In this document: positions 55,661-64,000 of the stretch, piece after piece
Layout of the letters: every line of letters starts with the position of its first letter
Numbering within the stretch: the stretch's first letter is position 1
Assembly (NCBI RefSeq): GCF_950295315.1
Contig: NC_080164.1
Location: 115,082,890-115,146,889 of the forward strand
Origin: Erinaceus europaeus
Taxonomy: Eukaryota; Chordata; Mammalia; Eulipotyphla; Erinaceidae
Length of the DNA stretch: 64,000 bases
Reading direction: 5' to 3'
The notes under the pieces: generated by a model
Seen by the model: the letters and a program-made list of their open reading frames with translations, nothing else
The model's database searches: none
Told to the model about the DNA's origin: nothing
Made by a program: the position numbers and the translations under genes

Positions 55661-56459
55661 AAAATGGGGTGTGTGAGTTTCTGATCTTTGTCCCTTTGCC
55701 TTCCAAACTATGTATTTGTGTTAGCACATGATGTTCCTTTGAAAGAAGTTTCTGAGGGTCATTATCTTTGTCAACCTCAGTCTATCAATTTCTGGTCACC
55801 TCCTCCCTCTGGCCCGTGTCAGGCAGCCCTTGTGCCTTTGGGTTCTTAGCTTCACCATTAATTTAGGGGATAAGACTTGGCTTCCTGGGCAGCTATTGGG
55901 ACCTATTCAACACTTTCAGTGCTGCACTGTACTGTACTACTGGTGGCTAAGTGTTTCCCTAATAGATATACTGAGATTAAGTTTCTGTGTATTTACAGGA
56001 GAGTGCTAAGCTTTCGGTTGATGCTCGTGATTGGAAGAATAAATCATCTGAAGTCCAGATATTTGTCTGAGAGTATGAGCTTTCTTTCTTTCTTTCTTTC
56101 TTTTTTTTTTTTTTTTTGGAAGTTGAGACCTGTCATCTTCCTAGTCTCAGTAATAGACAATCCATTCCATCTACTTCCCATTCAGACAGCAGGGTTTATC
56201 TGTGAGTTAAGTCAAATTGTCAGAGTGATGTCTGTTTCAGAGTGGATTGGTGTACGCCCTTCTTCAATTGCTTTGGCTAAATTGCAGAGAATAGTCTACC
56301 ATTAGTCTGCACTGAGGGAAGTTTTAAGAAATCACATTCAGAATTCAGTCACAATCAAGATGTACTTTTTAGGATGTATTTTTAAAAAGAATTCTGGGGA
56401 GAAGGTCTTCTTAGCGCATAGTAAGAAGGGAACAATTTTCGCTTCTTCACAGTTACCAT
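55661..56459. other. Single-copy DNA with a (TTTC)n/poly-T tract
   Basis: The tract lies at 56082-56118. A 142-codon frame at 55877-56305 runs through it and shows no domain. Confidence 0.4.
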
Positions 56460-56548
56460 TTGCTTAGCCATAAGGGAGACTGCAGACACACCTCCAGAGA
56501 TGTTGTAGGTTCAGTCCCAGGCATCTACAGTAAAAAAAAAAAAAAATT
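56460..56548 (+). mobile_element. Short SINE remnant
   Basis: tgttgtaggttcagtcccaggcatc (B box block) ends in a run of A. Confidence 0.5.
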
Positions 56549-56781
56549 GCGATCAAGTCAGTCATATTTTTTTTTGTTCCCCAGCACATATTTAAGTTAT
56601 GTTTAGACCATGCTATAGTCTATAGGGTTTGCAGTAGTAGTACAGTGTCTTAAAAGTGCACATGCCTTGATTAAGTGTAACACAGACAGAAAGTGAGTGA
56701 ACACTGTCAGGAAACTGGGGCTATTTTACTTGCTTTTAGTTTAAAAAACTCAGTATCTGTGGAGCACAATAAAAGTAAGTT

Positions 56782-57054
56782 TGAGAGAGTCGAGCAGCAG
56801 CACAGCGGGTTAAGTGCACGTGACGCAAAGTGCAAGGACCGGGGCAAGGATCCCGGTTTGAGCCCCTGGCTACCCACCTGCAGGGGAGTTGCTTCACAGG
56901 TCTGCAGGTGTCTATCTTTCTCTCTCCCTCTCTGTCTTCCCCTTCTCTCTCCATTTCTCTCTGTACTATCCAACAGTGACATCAATAACAATAATAATGA
57001 CAATGATAAAAAACAAGGGCAACAAAAGGGAATAAATAAATTAAAAATATTAAA
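56782..57054 (+). mobile_element. SINE-A, full length
   Basis: The head gcacagcgggttaagtgcacgtg and B box cggtttgagcc are clear, as is the acaagggcaacaaaaggg tail. The perfect 14-base duplication aataaaagtaagtt is at 56768-56781 and 57055-57068. Confidence 0.95.
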
Positions 57055-57314
57055 AATAAAAGTAAGTTACACAGAATGTCATATTCTTGTTTTAATAAGT
57101 TATTAACAGTCTCCGAGCCACATTTGTTTCCAACTTTTAGCATTCTTATATATTTTTTAGACTAGATTTTGTGTCTTTCAAAAATGTGCAGGCAGATATG
57201 CCTATAACTTCATCAGATTAAATCTAAAGGGTAACTACAGTTAAGTAAAGTATTCAAATGAAGTGTAATATGCTTTTCTTAAATTTTTTCTCTTTATTAT
57301 CTTAATGTTCTTTT

Positions 57315-57452
57315 AAAGTGTTTATTTCTTATTATGATAGAGATAGAACTAGCTTGAGACATTGGGAGAGAAAGACAAAGAGAGACATCAGCATAACTAT
57401 AGGTGGAGGCTTTGAACCCTGGTCCATGTGCACTGTAACATGATGGCCCCTA
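57315..57452 (-). mobile_element. SINE-B, diverged
   Basis: gatagagatagaactagc, agagacatcagcataactataggtggaggctttgaaccctgg, with a shortened end. Confidence 0.65.
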
Positions 57453-58021
57453 GTATTTAGTTTTGACCTTTAGTTATTCCATGTGAATTAGTGCCTATGC
57501 CCAAGTAGCTAATTTGTATGCTTTCTCTTATGACAGATGATTTCTAAAACTATATTTCTGTCCATAATCCTGGAGCACAATTTCATCGGCTGCAGAATCA
57601 CTATTTATGGCTTTTCCCCCCTGCTATTTTGTTATCTGACACTATATTCCCAAGCTTCGATCATTTATGAATGACTGGAAGTCTTCACACCCAAAAGTCT
57701 ATGACTCATTAGGATCTTGGCCAGATTTTTCAGCACATAAAGGTGATTTCTCCTATTTTATGTCCTCTCATTTTAACAGTTGGCAATGTGCTTCTTTATA
57801 CTGTAATTTCAAAGATGGATGTCAGGTTAAAAGTGGTTCCCTTATGTAAATATTACACACACTGGGTTTTTGTTTTGAAAATTCACATATTAAGACATCT
57901 TTTAGAGCATGAACATCACATTTAAACAATGTAAGCTTTTCTGGGTGCACATTAGAGTGAGTAAAAACCACTTTGTTTCTGTAGAAAGACTGAGCCTGTT
58001 CACTGTCTTTAGAAAATTATA
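57453..58021. other. Single-copy DNA, possibly constrained
   Basis: No repeat is recognised. The stretch 57560-57800 has high complexity and no microsatellite drift, which would suit an old conserved non-coding element, but this is only an impression. Confidence 0.3.
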
Positions 58022-58302
58022 GGGGGCTGGGTGGTGGCACATACAAAGACCCAGGTTTGAGCCCCGACTCTTCACCTTAAGGTAGGGGAGGCTACAGGAC
58101 TGGTGAGCAGGTCTGCAGGTGCCTATCTTTCTCTCTCTCTCTCTCTGTCTCCCTCCCTTCTCAATTTCTTTCTGACCTATTCAATAAAATAGAAAGAAAA
58201 AAATGAAAAAGAAAGGAAAAAAAGCTGCCACAAACAGTGAATTTGTAGTGCCAGTGCCGAGCCCCAGAGATAAGCCTGGTGGCAACAAAAACAAACAAAT
58301 AA
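58022..58302 (+). mobile_element. SINE-A/B, long form
   Basis: ggctgggtggtggcacata...aggtttgagccccg, gcaggtctgcaggtgcctatc, then gccagtgccgagccccagagataagcctggtggcaac, the long-form 3' end. Confidence 0.9.
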
Positions 58303-58899
58303 ATAATATTCAAGGACTTCTGGTTTCCAACAGTAGTAAAAATATGTACTCTACCACTCACTTGCAAGATATTAACAACTTGGTAGCTGTTTCCCCATCT
58401 GTCAGTGTTTTGACTTATGGAGTTCCCTTTTCCATCACATAACGGTTTACTTGCAATTTCCTACATAGAAATTCTTTTTTATTGACTAGAAATAGCATAT
58501 ATGATAGTTTCATAAAAGACAAATATGTTGAAGGATTGTGACTAATATTTGCTAATTTATTTTATCATACAAACTTTTGTACTTTATTGACAGTCAAACA
58601 GAATTGACTTGAAAATAACATACTTGTTTTTATTTTATTAGTTTTTCCACTTTATTACTTTACAGTATGGTTATATTTCCCAATATCTCACCTCTTCCTT
58701 CCTTCCTTCCTTCCTTTCTTTATTTGTCTGGAGTGGGGGTAAAGCAAAGTGTACATGAATGGATTCTAATATTTAAGAAGGAATAATGCCATATTAGTAT
58801 GAAAATACTGAAGACATAAGCAAATCATGCAGAGACAAATATACAAAATTATATATTTAAGGCAATAATGTATGTGGTGGTATTTAGAAAGTAGACATT
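58303..58899. other. Single-copy DNA with a small (TTCC)n
   Basis: The (TTCC)n run is at about 58697-58717. Nothing else is recognised. Confidence 0.4.
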
Positions 58900-59048
58900 T
58901 TAAAAAGATTTTATTTATTTATTCATGAGAAAGATAGGAAGAGAGAGAGAACCAGACATCACTCTGGTATATGTGATGCCAGGGATTGAACTCAGGATCT
59001 CATGCTTGAGAATCCAATGCTTTATCCATTGCACCACCTCCTGGACCA
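58900..59048 (-). mobile_element. SINE-D, best-preserved copy
   Basis: aaaagattttatttatttattcatgagaaagatagg, gatgccagggattgaactcaggatctcatgc, tttatccattgcaccacctcctgg. It serves as the window's reference for SINE-D. Confidence 0.8.
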
Positions 59049-59321
59049 TGAAAGTAGACATTCATAAACATTGCTGGGAGAACTGTAATTATTTCTATAG
59101 GCCAATTGGACATTATTTCCCTAGACTCTTAATATATTTCCAATGCACTATGACATTTACTTCTAGGAAATAATTCTGCATAATCAGAAGGACTTAGGTG
59201 TGTGCATTCAGTGTGTGTATTGCACATGTAAATATCAACGGCATTACAGAACACAGAGGCTGGGTAGATGACTTTCTTTTTGGATGTTTGACTAAGCAGA
59301 CCACAGAATTTTTCTACGATT

Positions 59322-59512
59322 TTTTAAAAAAACTTTATTTAGTTTGATAGGACATGGGGATAGAAAGGCTGATAGAGAGACACAGAAACATCTGCAGCAC
59401 TGCTTCAGCACTTGTGAAGCTTCCCTCCTGCAGCTGGGGACCAGTCACTCAAACCCGGGTCCTTTCGCATGGCAACATGTGCACTTAACCAAATGTGCCA
59501 CTGCCTGCCTCC
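59322..59512 (-). mobile_element. SINE-B
   Basis: aactttatttagtttgatagg, cagcactgcttcagcacttgtgaagcttcc, cactcaaacccgggtcc, ending actgcctgcctcc. Confidence 0.88.
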
Positions 59513-59774
59513 AAGACCACAGGAATTTTAAAGACTAAGTTTAGACTTTGGGTCTTATTTCTTGAAATTTGTTTAGGAAAGATTGCCTATATGAGGTATT
59601 AAAAGCAGTGGAGATGGAGTAAAAATACTTATCTAATGTTTATTTTCTATAAAAATCATTGCAGTAATACCCTCTTATCATTTTCACTATTTTGCTGTTG
59701 TTATTATATTTGGATTTGAAGATATTTTGAGCTGTCATAAAATCTAGGAAGGCACATGTGTGGCCCGCCCTTCC

Positions 59775-60200
59775 TTCTTTTTCTTTCTAACTTATTTATT
59801 TGATAGAGACATAGAGAATTTAATGGGGGAAGGAAAGATAGTGAGAGAGAAAGAGAGACACTTGCAGCCCTGCTTCACTACTTGTAAAGTTTCCCCATTG
59901 CAGGTGGGGACCAAGGGCTTAAAACTGGGTCCTTGTGCATTTTAATGTGTGTGTTCTATCAGGCATGCCACTGCCTGGGCCCATCCTCTTTCTTTGTACA
60001 AATGCATGGTATCTTTTTTTTTTTTTTTTTTTGGTTATCACTGGAGCTTCATCACTCAAGGTTGAATTTTTTGTTGTTGTTGTTTTTCAGATACAGAGAC
60101 AGAGGTAGAGGCAGAGAAAAAGATAGCATGGTAGTGGAGCTTCCTCCAGTGCAGTGGGGGTTGGGATGCAACTTGACAAAGCCAACTTATTCTCTAAAGA
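59775..60200 (-). mobile_element. SINE-B followed by a SINE-D relic
   Basis: 59775-59984 is a SINE-B (gcagccctgcttcactac, gtggggaccaagggctt). 60012-60200 starts with a long T-run and has cagatacagagacagaggtag and gtagtggagcttcctccagtgcagtgggg, a diverged SINE-D type. Confidence 0.75.
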
Positions 60201-60246
60201 GTTATGTAGCTGGCCTGTATGCTCTCTGGATAAAGGTGCGTACTTA

Positions 60247-60465
60247 GGGGGCCAGGCGGTGACACATCTGGTTAAATGCACACATTACAGTACCTAAGGA
60301 CCCAGCTTCAAACTCCTGGTTCCCTCCTGCAAATGGAAAGCTTCACAAGTGTTGAAGCAGGTCTTCAGGTGTCTCTCTATCTCTCTCCTTCTCTATCTCC
60401 CCTTCCCATCCCCCCCTCTCAGTTTCTTTCTGTCTCTATCTGATAATAAGTAAATAAAAATTAGG
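60247..60465 (+). mobile_element. SINE-B, sense copy
   Basis: gggggccaggcggtgacacatctggttaaatg, ggacccagcttcaaactcc, gtgttgaagcaggtcttcaggtgtctctc, tctctatctgataataagtaaataaaaa. It shows the full SINE-B layout including its tail. Confidence 0.92.
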
Positions 60466-61679
60466 AAAAAAACATGCATATTTAGATGTTTTGTAATTTT
60501 GAAATAAAAATTTCAGAACTGAAGAAGTGATTCCTCAGAGAGGGCACATGTTTGAGGTTTAAGGTTGGATCCATCTGGATTCTCACTGAAAATGTTTAGC
60601 CATGTGAGAAAACATCATAAGACTCCCAAAGTAGCCAATGGGTTTCTTTAAAATTTCTGTTTTATTATAATTTGAATTGATGGAAAGTTCATAGGGAAAA
60701 GATAATAATATCTATGCTGGGAATTAGTGTTATAGTATTGGCTTTGCCTTTAAAAAAAACCCCTCACTTTATAGGTAAATAAATGTTCTTTACACAAAAG
60801 TCAAAAAGAATCACTTGAATTTAGAAAACTAATATTGCTTTGTGTGTACCCATGCTCAGGAAAAAAACAATCTGGAGATTCAGACTTTCAGATTGATAAA
60901 TAATTGGAAAAAATGTTCCCTTATAAAATTTCTATTTTACTTATAAAAGTAGTGTGGTTTCCTTCAGATTTGAGTAGATGTTTACTCTTAATCATAAACA
61001 TGCAGACTTATCATCATACTTGTCTCAAGTAATAATCCCTCATCTCTTCCATTGGCTTCTTGGATGAACCAAGTTAAATAAGTGTGTGTGTTAATTGGCT
61101 GGGATGAAATAGATGCTCAGTTTTGTTTTTGTTTTTTCCTGGAAAAAAAAACCCTTTTGTCACTATTATTTCCTCTGACATCAAAAATACTCCATTCACA
61201 TGAAGTATCTTCTGTATTTCAAAGTCACACAATTTAAATCCTGTAAGCAGTCTCATTAGACAATGCTACTCAAGTGTTCCAGGTAATGCAGATAAATTAA
61301 ACAGCAGATAATGCTGTTTTCCCACATGCTTATTTATTTGCCTTTTCCTCCCTCCTTTCCTTTCCAGCTTCCTTCCCTTTTTTTTCTCCCCATTTTCCTT
61401 TCTTCCTTAAGAATTTCCCAAACATTCTGTAGCCTTTCTCAGTGAGCAGGTTGCTCCTGCTTACATATTCATCAGTGTCTTTCCTTTTTTATAGTAGAAG
61501 CCACCAATTCACCACATGAAAAAAAAAAGACTTATTTTAAGAGGAACTTAAGGCAGGAGGTCACAAGCTTGATCTTTTGCTCTTTAAGTTGAATGTAACT
61601 CAGAGGAGAGAGGAAGAACTTTATTGTTTTCCCTCAGTGTTTTGCCTTCTGAATATGTCTGCTATTAAAATTTTTAACT
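60466..61679. other. Single-copy DNA
   Basis: About 1.2 kb without a recognised repeat or gene. Confidence 0.45.
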
Positions 61680-61838
61680 AGTTTTTTGTTTAATGAGAGA
61701 GATGGAGACAGAGAAAGATACTACAGCACTGAAGTAGCAGTGAGGGCTGGGCTTGAACCTTGGTAGAACACCTGGCGATGCAGCACACTATCCAAGTGAG
61801 TCACTCTGCTGGCCGTTTCCCCCCCCCCCCGCCCCTTT
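61680..61838 (-). mobile_element. SINE-D followed by a poly-C tract
   Basis: tgtttaatgagagagatggagacag, ggctgggcttgaaccttgg, ctgctggccg. A C-run (about 61819-61838) adjoins it. Confidence 0.7.
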
Positions 61839-62177
61839 AAGGGAGTCTATCCCCACCTATAGGGTAGAGGGGACACTTCACTAGTGGCCCTTTACTAGCT
61901 TTTTGGTAAGCATTGCAATCTCCAGCAATTTGTGTGATAGCAATTCTACAGTGTGTGGGTCTCCTGGCTCTTGTCCCTTTGTTCATGTTATCTCTCTACT
62001 TTTCATGTCCTAATCCCTTCTGTCTATGCACTTTCCTCCTGATGTGTCAGATATTAGACGGGTCTCTGCTCCTCCGAACATTCTGCCTCCACCAGACCAC
62101 AGAGTCTGCCTTTCCTTGGGACCCATTTGGCATGGGGACTGTGCCATCTTTGCCACATGCTATTGACTTTATTCCTT
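61839..62177. other. Single-copy DNA
   Basis: Nothing recognised. Confidence 0.35.
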
Positions 62178-62228
62178 AAAACATATTTTATTTATTTTGG
62201 ATAGAGACAGAAATTGAAAGGGAAAGGG

Positions 62229-62276
<48 letters not shown>

Positions 62277-62432
62277 GACACACACACAGAGAGGATGCAA
62301 GAGAGACAACTGCAGCACTGCTTCACCACTTGTGAAATTTCTCACCCCTGCAGGTGGAGACTGAGGGCTTGAACGTGGGTCCTTGTGCAGGGTAATATGT
62401 GAACTCAACCAAATGTGCCATCACTGGCCCCT
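62178..62432 (-). mobile_element. SINE-B with (GA)n expansion
   Basis: tttggatagagacagaaattg, (GA)n at about 62233-62275, gcagcactgcttcaccacttg, ctgcaggtggagactgagggcttgaacg, ending catcactggcccc. Confidence 0.9.
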
Positions 62433-63490
62433 ATTGAATTCACTTTTGCCTGAGGTTGTTCTCAACAAATTTGTTCCTCTTCTATGGCTGCTATTCTGAT
62501 AGATGGTCAGGCATGAACCAGGTGTCTATCCTATGTGATCCTCTCAGCTGCCTCCTCACCATATAAACACAAAGTCCTGTGTCATCTCCGTAGTTCTGCC
62601 CTCCACAACAGTGTGAGGGTGCTCCTTAGCTCCACATGTGAGCAGCTCCTCTGGGTCCCTGCTTCTGCTCTTTGCAGTTGGTTGGACCCCAGCACCGGTC
62701 ACATTTAATCCATTCTTCCTCATGCAGTCTGCATGGTACTTGCTAAAATGCAAATATGACCTTTTCACTTTCCCATTTGAAACTTCTTGATGGTTCTCAA
62801 ATACTTTACAAAGAAAGTCTAATATTCCAAGAATGGCACATAAAATCATGTAGGTTCTAGTTCTTATTAACTATCCATTTTTTTTAATGTCTGGGAGCTC
62901 TCCTCAAATTTGACTCTATTGAGAAGAACACAGATCTTCACCTATGATGGTTTATATTGGGTGGGATTTCTCCTGTTATCTTTGAATTTCTGTTCAAGTC
63001 TCAGAGGATGGGAACATTTCCTATGGGATGGAGGGATACAGTAGAGGAATCCTCAGCTTCTGCAGAGAAGGAAGAAAGCCTCTGTATGCTCCACATAAAA
63101 GCATAACTCCAGGAACAGGAGCTTGGAGGTTTGCCCCATATTAGTGGTGAGAGTATAGTCTGGAATGAATGCAGTGGAGGCCAGGGAGGACATATAAACA
63201 ATATATAAGTTCTTAAGAAAACCAGTATTTGTGTTATCTCCAAAGTAAGGATCTAATACTCAATTGGGATCAGTACAAGCAGACTCACCAAAGAAGACAC
63301 CTGGCCTCTAATCTCCTATTCCCTTACTCTCTAATGTGGAGAAGCTTGGAGCACTAGGGAGGAGAGAAAGAAAGAAACAAGCAATGGGCCAAACTTCAGA
63401 ACCAACACTGGTCTGGGAGTTGGAGAGATGAGAGACATTTTTAACAGAGTGTGCTTAACTCTATTCCTTCAAATCCACTTGCTGTTCACT
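62433..63490. other. Single-copy DNA with a possible L2 remnant
   Basis: 62740-62880 (cactttcccatttgaaacttcttgatgg...gaatggcacataaaatcatg) faintly follows the ancient L2 3' pattern. The rest is unrecognised. Confidence 0.35.
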
Positions 63491-63499
63491 TGTTATCTT

Positions 63500-63590
63500 C
63501 CTGCCAGTGTTCTAGGTGCAGGCAACACAGTGAGCCAAACATAGAAAGATCTTTGATGTTATAGACCTAAAACCCAGTAATAGCTCAGGA
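63500..63590 (+). mobile_element. Possible ancient L2-type remnant
   Basis: cctgccagtgttctaggtgcaggcaacacagtgagccaaac resembles the old mammalian repeat motif CCAGGCACTGTTCTAGGTGCTGGGGATACAG in pattern. Diverged. Confidence 0.42.
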
Positions 63591-63608
63591 GAAATGAAAT
63601 AAACTAAA

Positions 63609-63990
63609 ATAGCTCACTTGGATAGTGTGTTGCTTTTCCAGGTTTGAGCCTGGTCCTTGCCACAATAAAGAGTGCTTAGGTTGGATGTGAGGGTGATCTG
63701 GCTGCGACATCTGCCTCCCCATTGATCGTCAGGGTTGATTCGGCTGATCTGGCTGGCCAGGCGGGTGTCCCCTTCCTCACTGCTCCATGCGTCCCTCCTG
63801 AAGCTGCATGCTCGGTCTAAGAGGACGGCCTTCCCCGAATAGAGACGACCGGTCTTCGGTCAAGGGTATAGGAGTAGCTGCACTCCCCTGACAGAACCTC
63901 CAAACAATCTCTCAAGAGTGCTTAGGTACTATAGATTGCCTCTCTTTGTCTCTCTCTCCATTCCCCACTGTGAAAAATAGAAGTCCCAGA
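63609..63990 (+). mobile_element. SINE-C split by a 7SK retropseudogene
   Basis: 63609-63681 (gctcacttggatagtgtgttgcttttccaggtttgagcctgg) and 63928-63990 (tctctttgtctctctctccattccccactg) form one SINE-C once the 7SK copy and one target duplication are removed. Confidence 0.78.
63682..63913 (+). pseudogene. RN7SK: 7SK snRNA retropseudogene, 3'-truncated
   Basis: The sequence starts ggatgtgagggtgatctggc at 63683, the 7SK 5' end, and follows 7SK for about 230 of roughly 331 nucleotides (ttgattcggctgatctggc, gaccggtcttcggtcaaggg, gaacctccaaacaa). It keeps both GATC-bearing 5' hairpin arms that bind HEXIM in the functional RNA. It stops near CTCAAG with no A-tail. The 14-base direct repeat aagagtgcttaggt is at 63668-63681 and 63914-63927. 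Several changes are CpG-type. Without the 3' hairpin (LARP7 site) and the U-tail it is not functional. Confidence 0.95.
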
Positions 63991-64000
63991 GATTACCAAA

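Noticed and set aside
55877..56305. 142-codon frame
   Set aside because: It runs through a TTTC/poly-T tract (SFLSFFLSFFFFFW) and shows no domain.
56782..56880. Possible tRNA gene from clear A and B boxes
   Set aside because: It is the head of a SINE-A with a tail and target duplication. The same is true of all other tRNA-like heads here.

Overview
This is mammalian nuclear DNA, almost certainly from a hedgehog (Erinaceidae, most likely Erinaceus europaeus). The evidence is the repeat content: dozens of copies of tRNA-derived SINEs of the hedgehog type (a GGTTCGAACC-like B box, a pyrimidine-rich body, and an A-rich tail reading AACAAGGGCAACAAAAGGG or AATAAATAAATAAA), and a non-LTR retrotransposon that matches the Vingi clade. 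Among mammals, Vingi elements were reported from hedgehogs. I find no host protein-coding gene, no tRNA or rRNA gene and nothing prokaryotic. The window reads as intergenic or deep intronic DNA filled with nested transposons. There is one 200-base assembly gap (20853-21052).

Layout. 1-3.4 kb: old L1 3' ends, SINEs, a TTCC microsatellite and a short Vingi-type insertion inside a SINE. 3.4-12.3 kb: a readable stack. An old L1 fragment is split by a near full-length minus-strand L1 (3682-11802, target duplication CATTTAATAGTTT). That L1 is split inside ORF1 by an endogenous retrovirus-like element (ERV1, 8622-10949, duplication GAACTC). A solo LTR (11815-12220, duplication ATAGTT) sits on the L1's far target duplication. 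12.8-14.1 kb is single-copy DNA. 14.1-16.5 kb: a second retrovirus-like element (ERV2) with almost identical LTRs, a perfect AAAACC duplication, a tRNA-Lys type primer site and no gag/pol/env, itself hit by a SINE. 17.1-20.2 kb: a 5'-truncated Vingi whose reverse transcriptase frame has only two stop codons in about 648 codons. 20.2-29 kb: SINEs, Vingi 3'-UTR derivatives, L1 3' ends and a solo LTR. 29.5-32 kb is mostly single-copy and holds a candidate CTCF site, TATA-like box and splice donor. 32-64 kb: scattered SINEs, LINE 3' ends and microsatellites between single-copy stretches, ending with a 3'-truncated 7SK snRNA retropseudogene inside a SINE.

How the parts relate. The elements form parasite-host layers. 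L1 and Vingi carry (now broken) reverse transcriptases. The SINEs, the Vingi 3'-UTR derivatives, the 7SK copy and the gene-less ERVs are passengers that need enzymes supplied from elsewhere. In this text, SINE-A is the young family (acctgcagacctgcttcacc...cccgactccc when read on +), SINE-B the older relative (gcagcactgcttcaccac...ccaccacc), and SINE-C and SINE-D two more diverged tRNA-derived groups. These are working labels, not database names. 'Vingi-type 3' UTR' means sequence homologous to 17131-18220, the segment attached to the Vingi reverse transcriptase frame.
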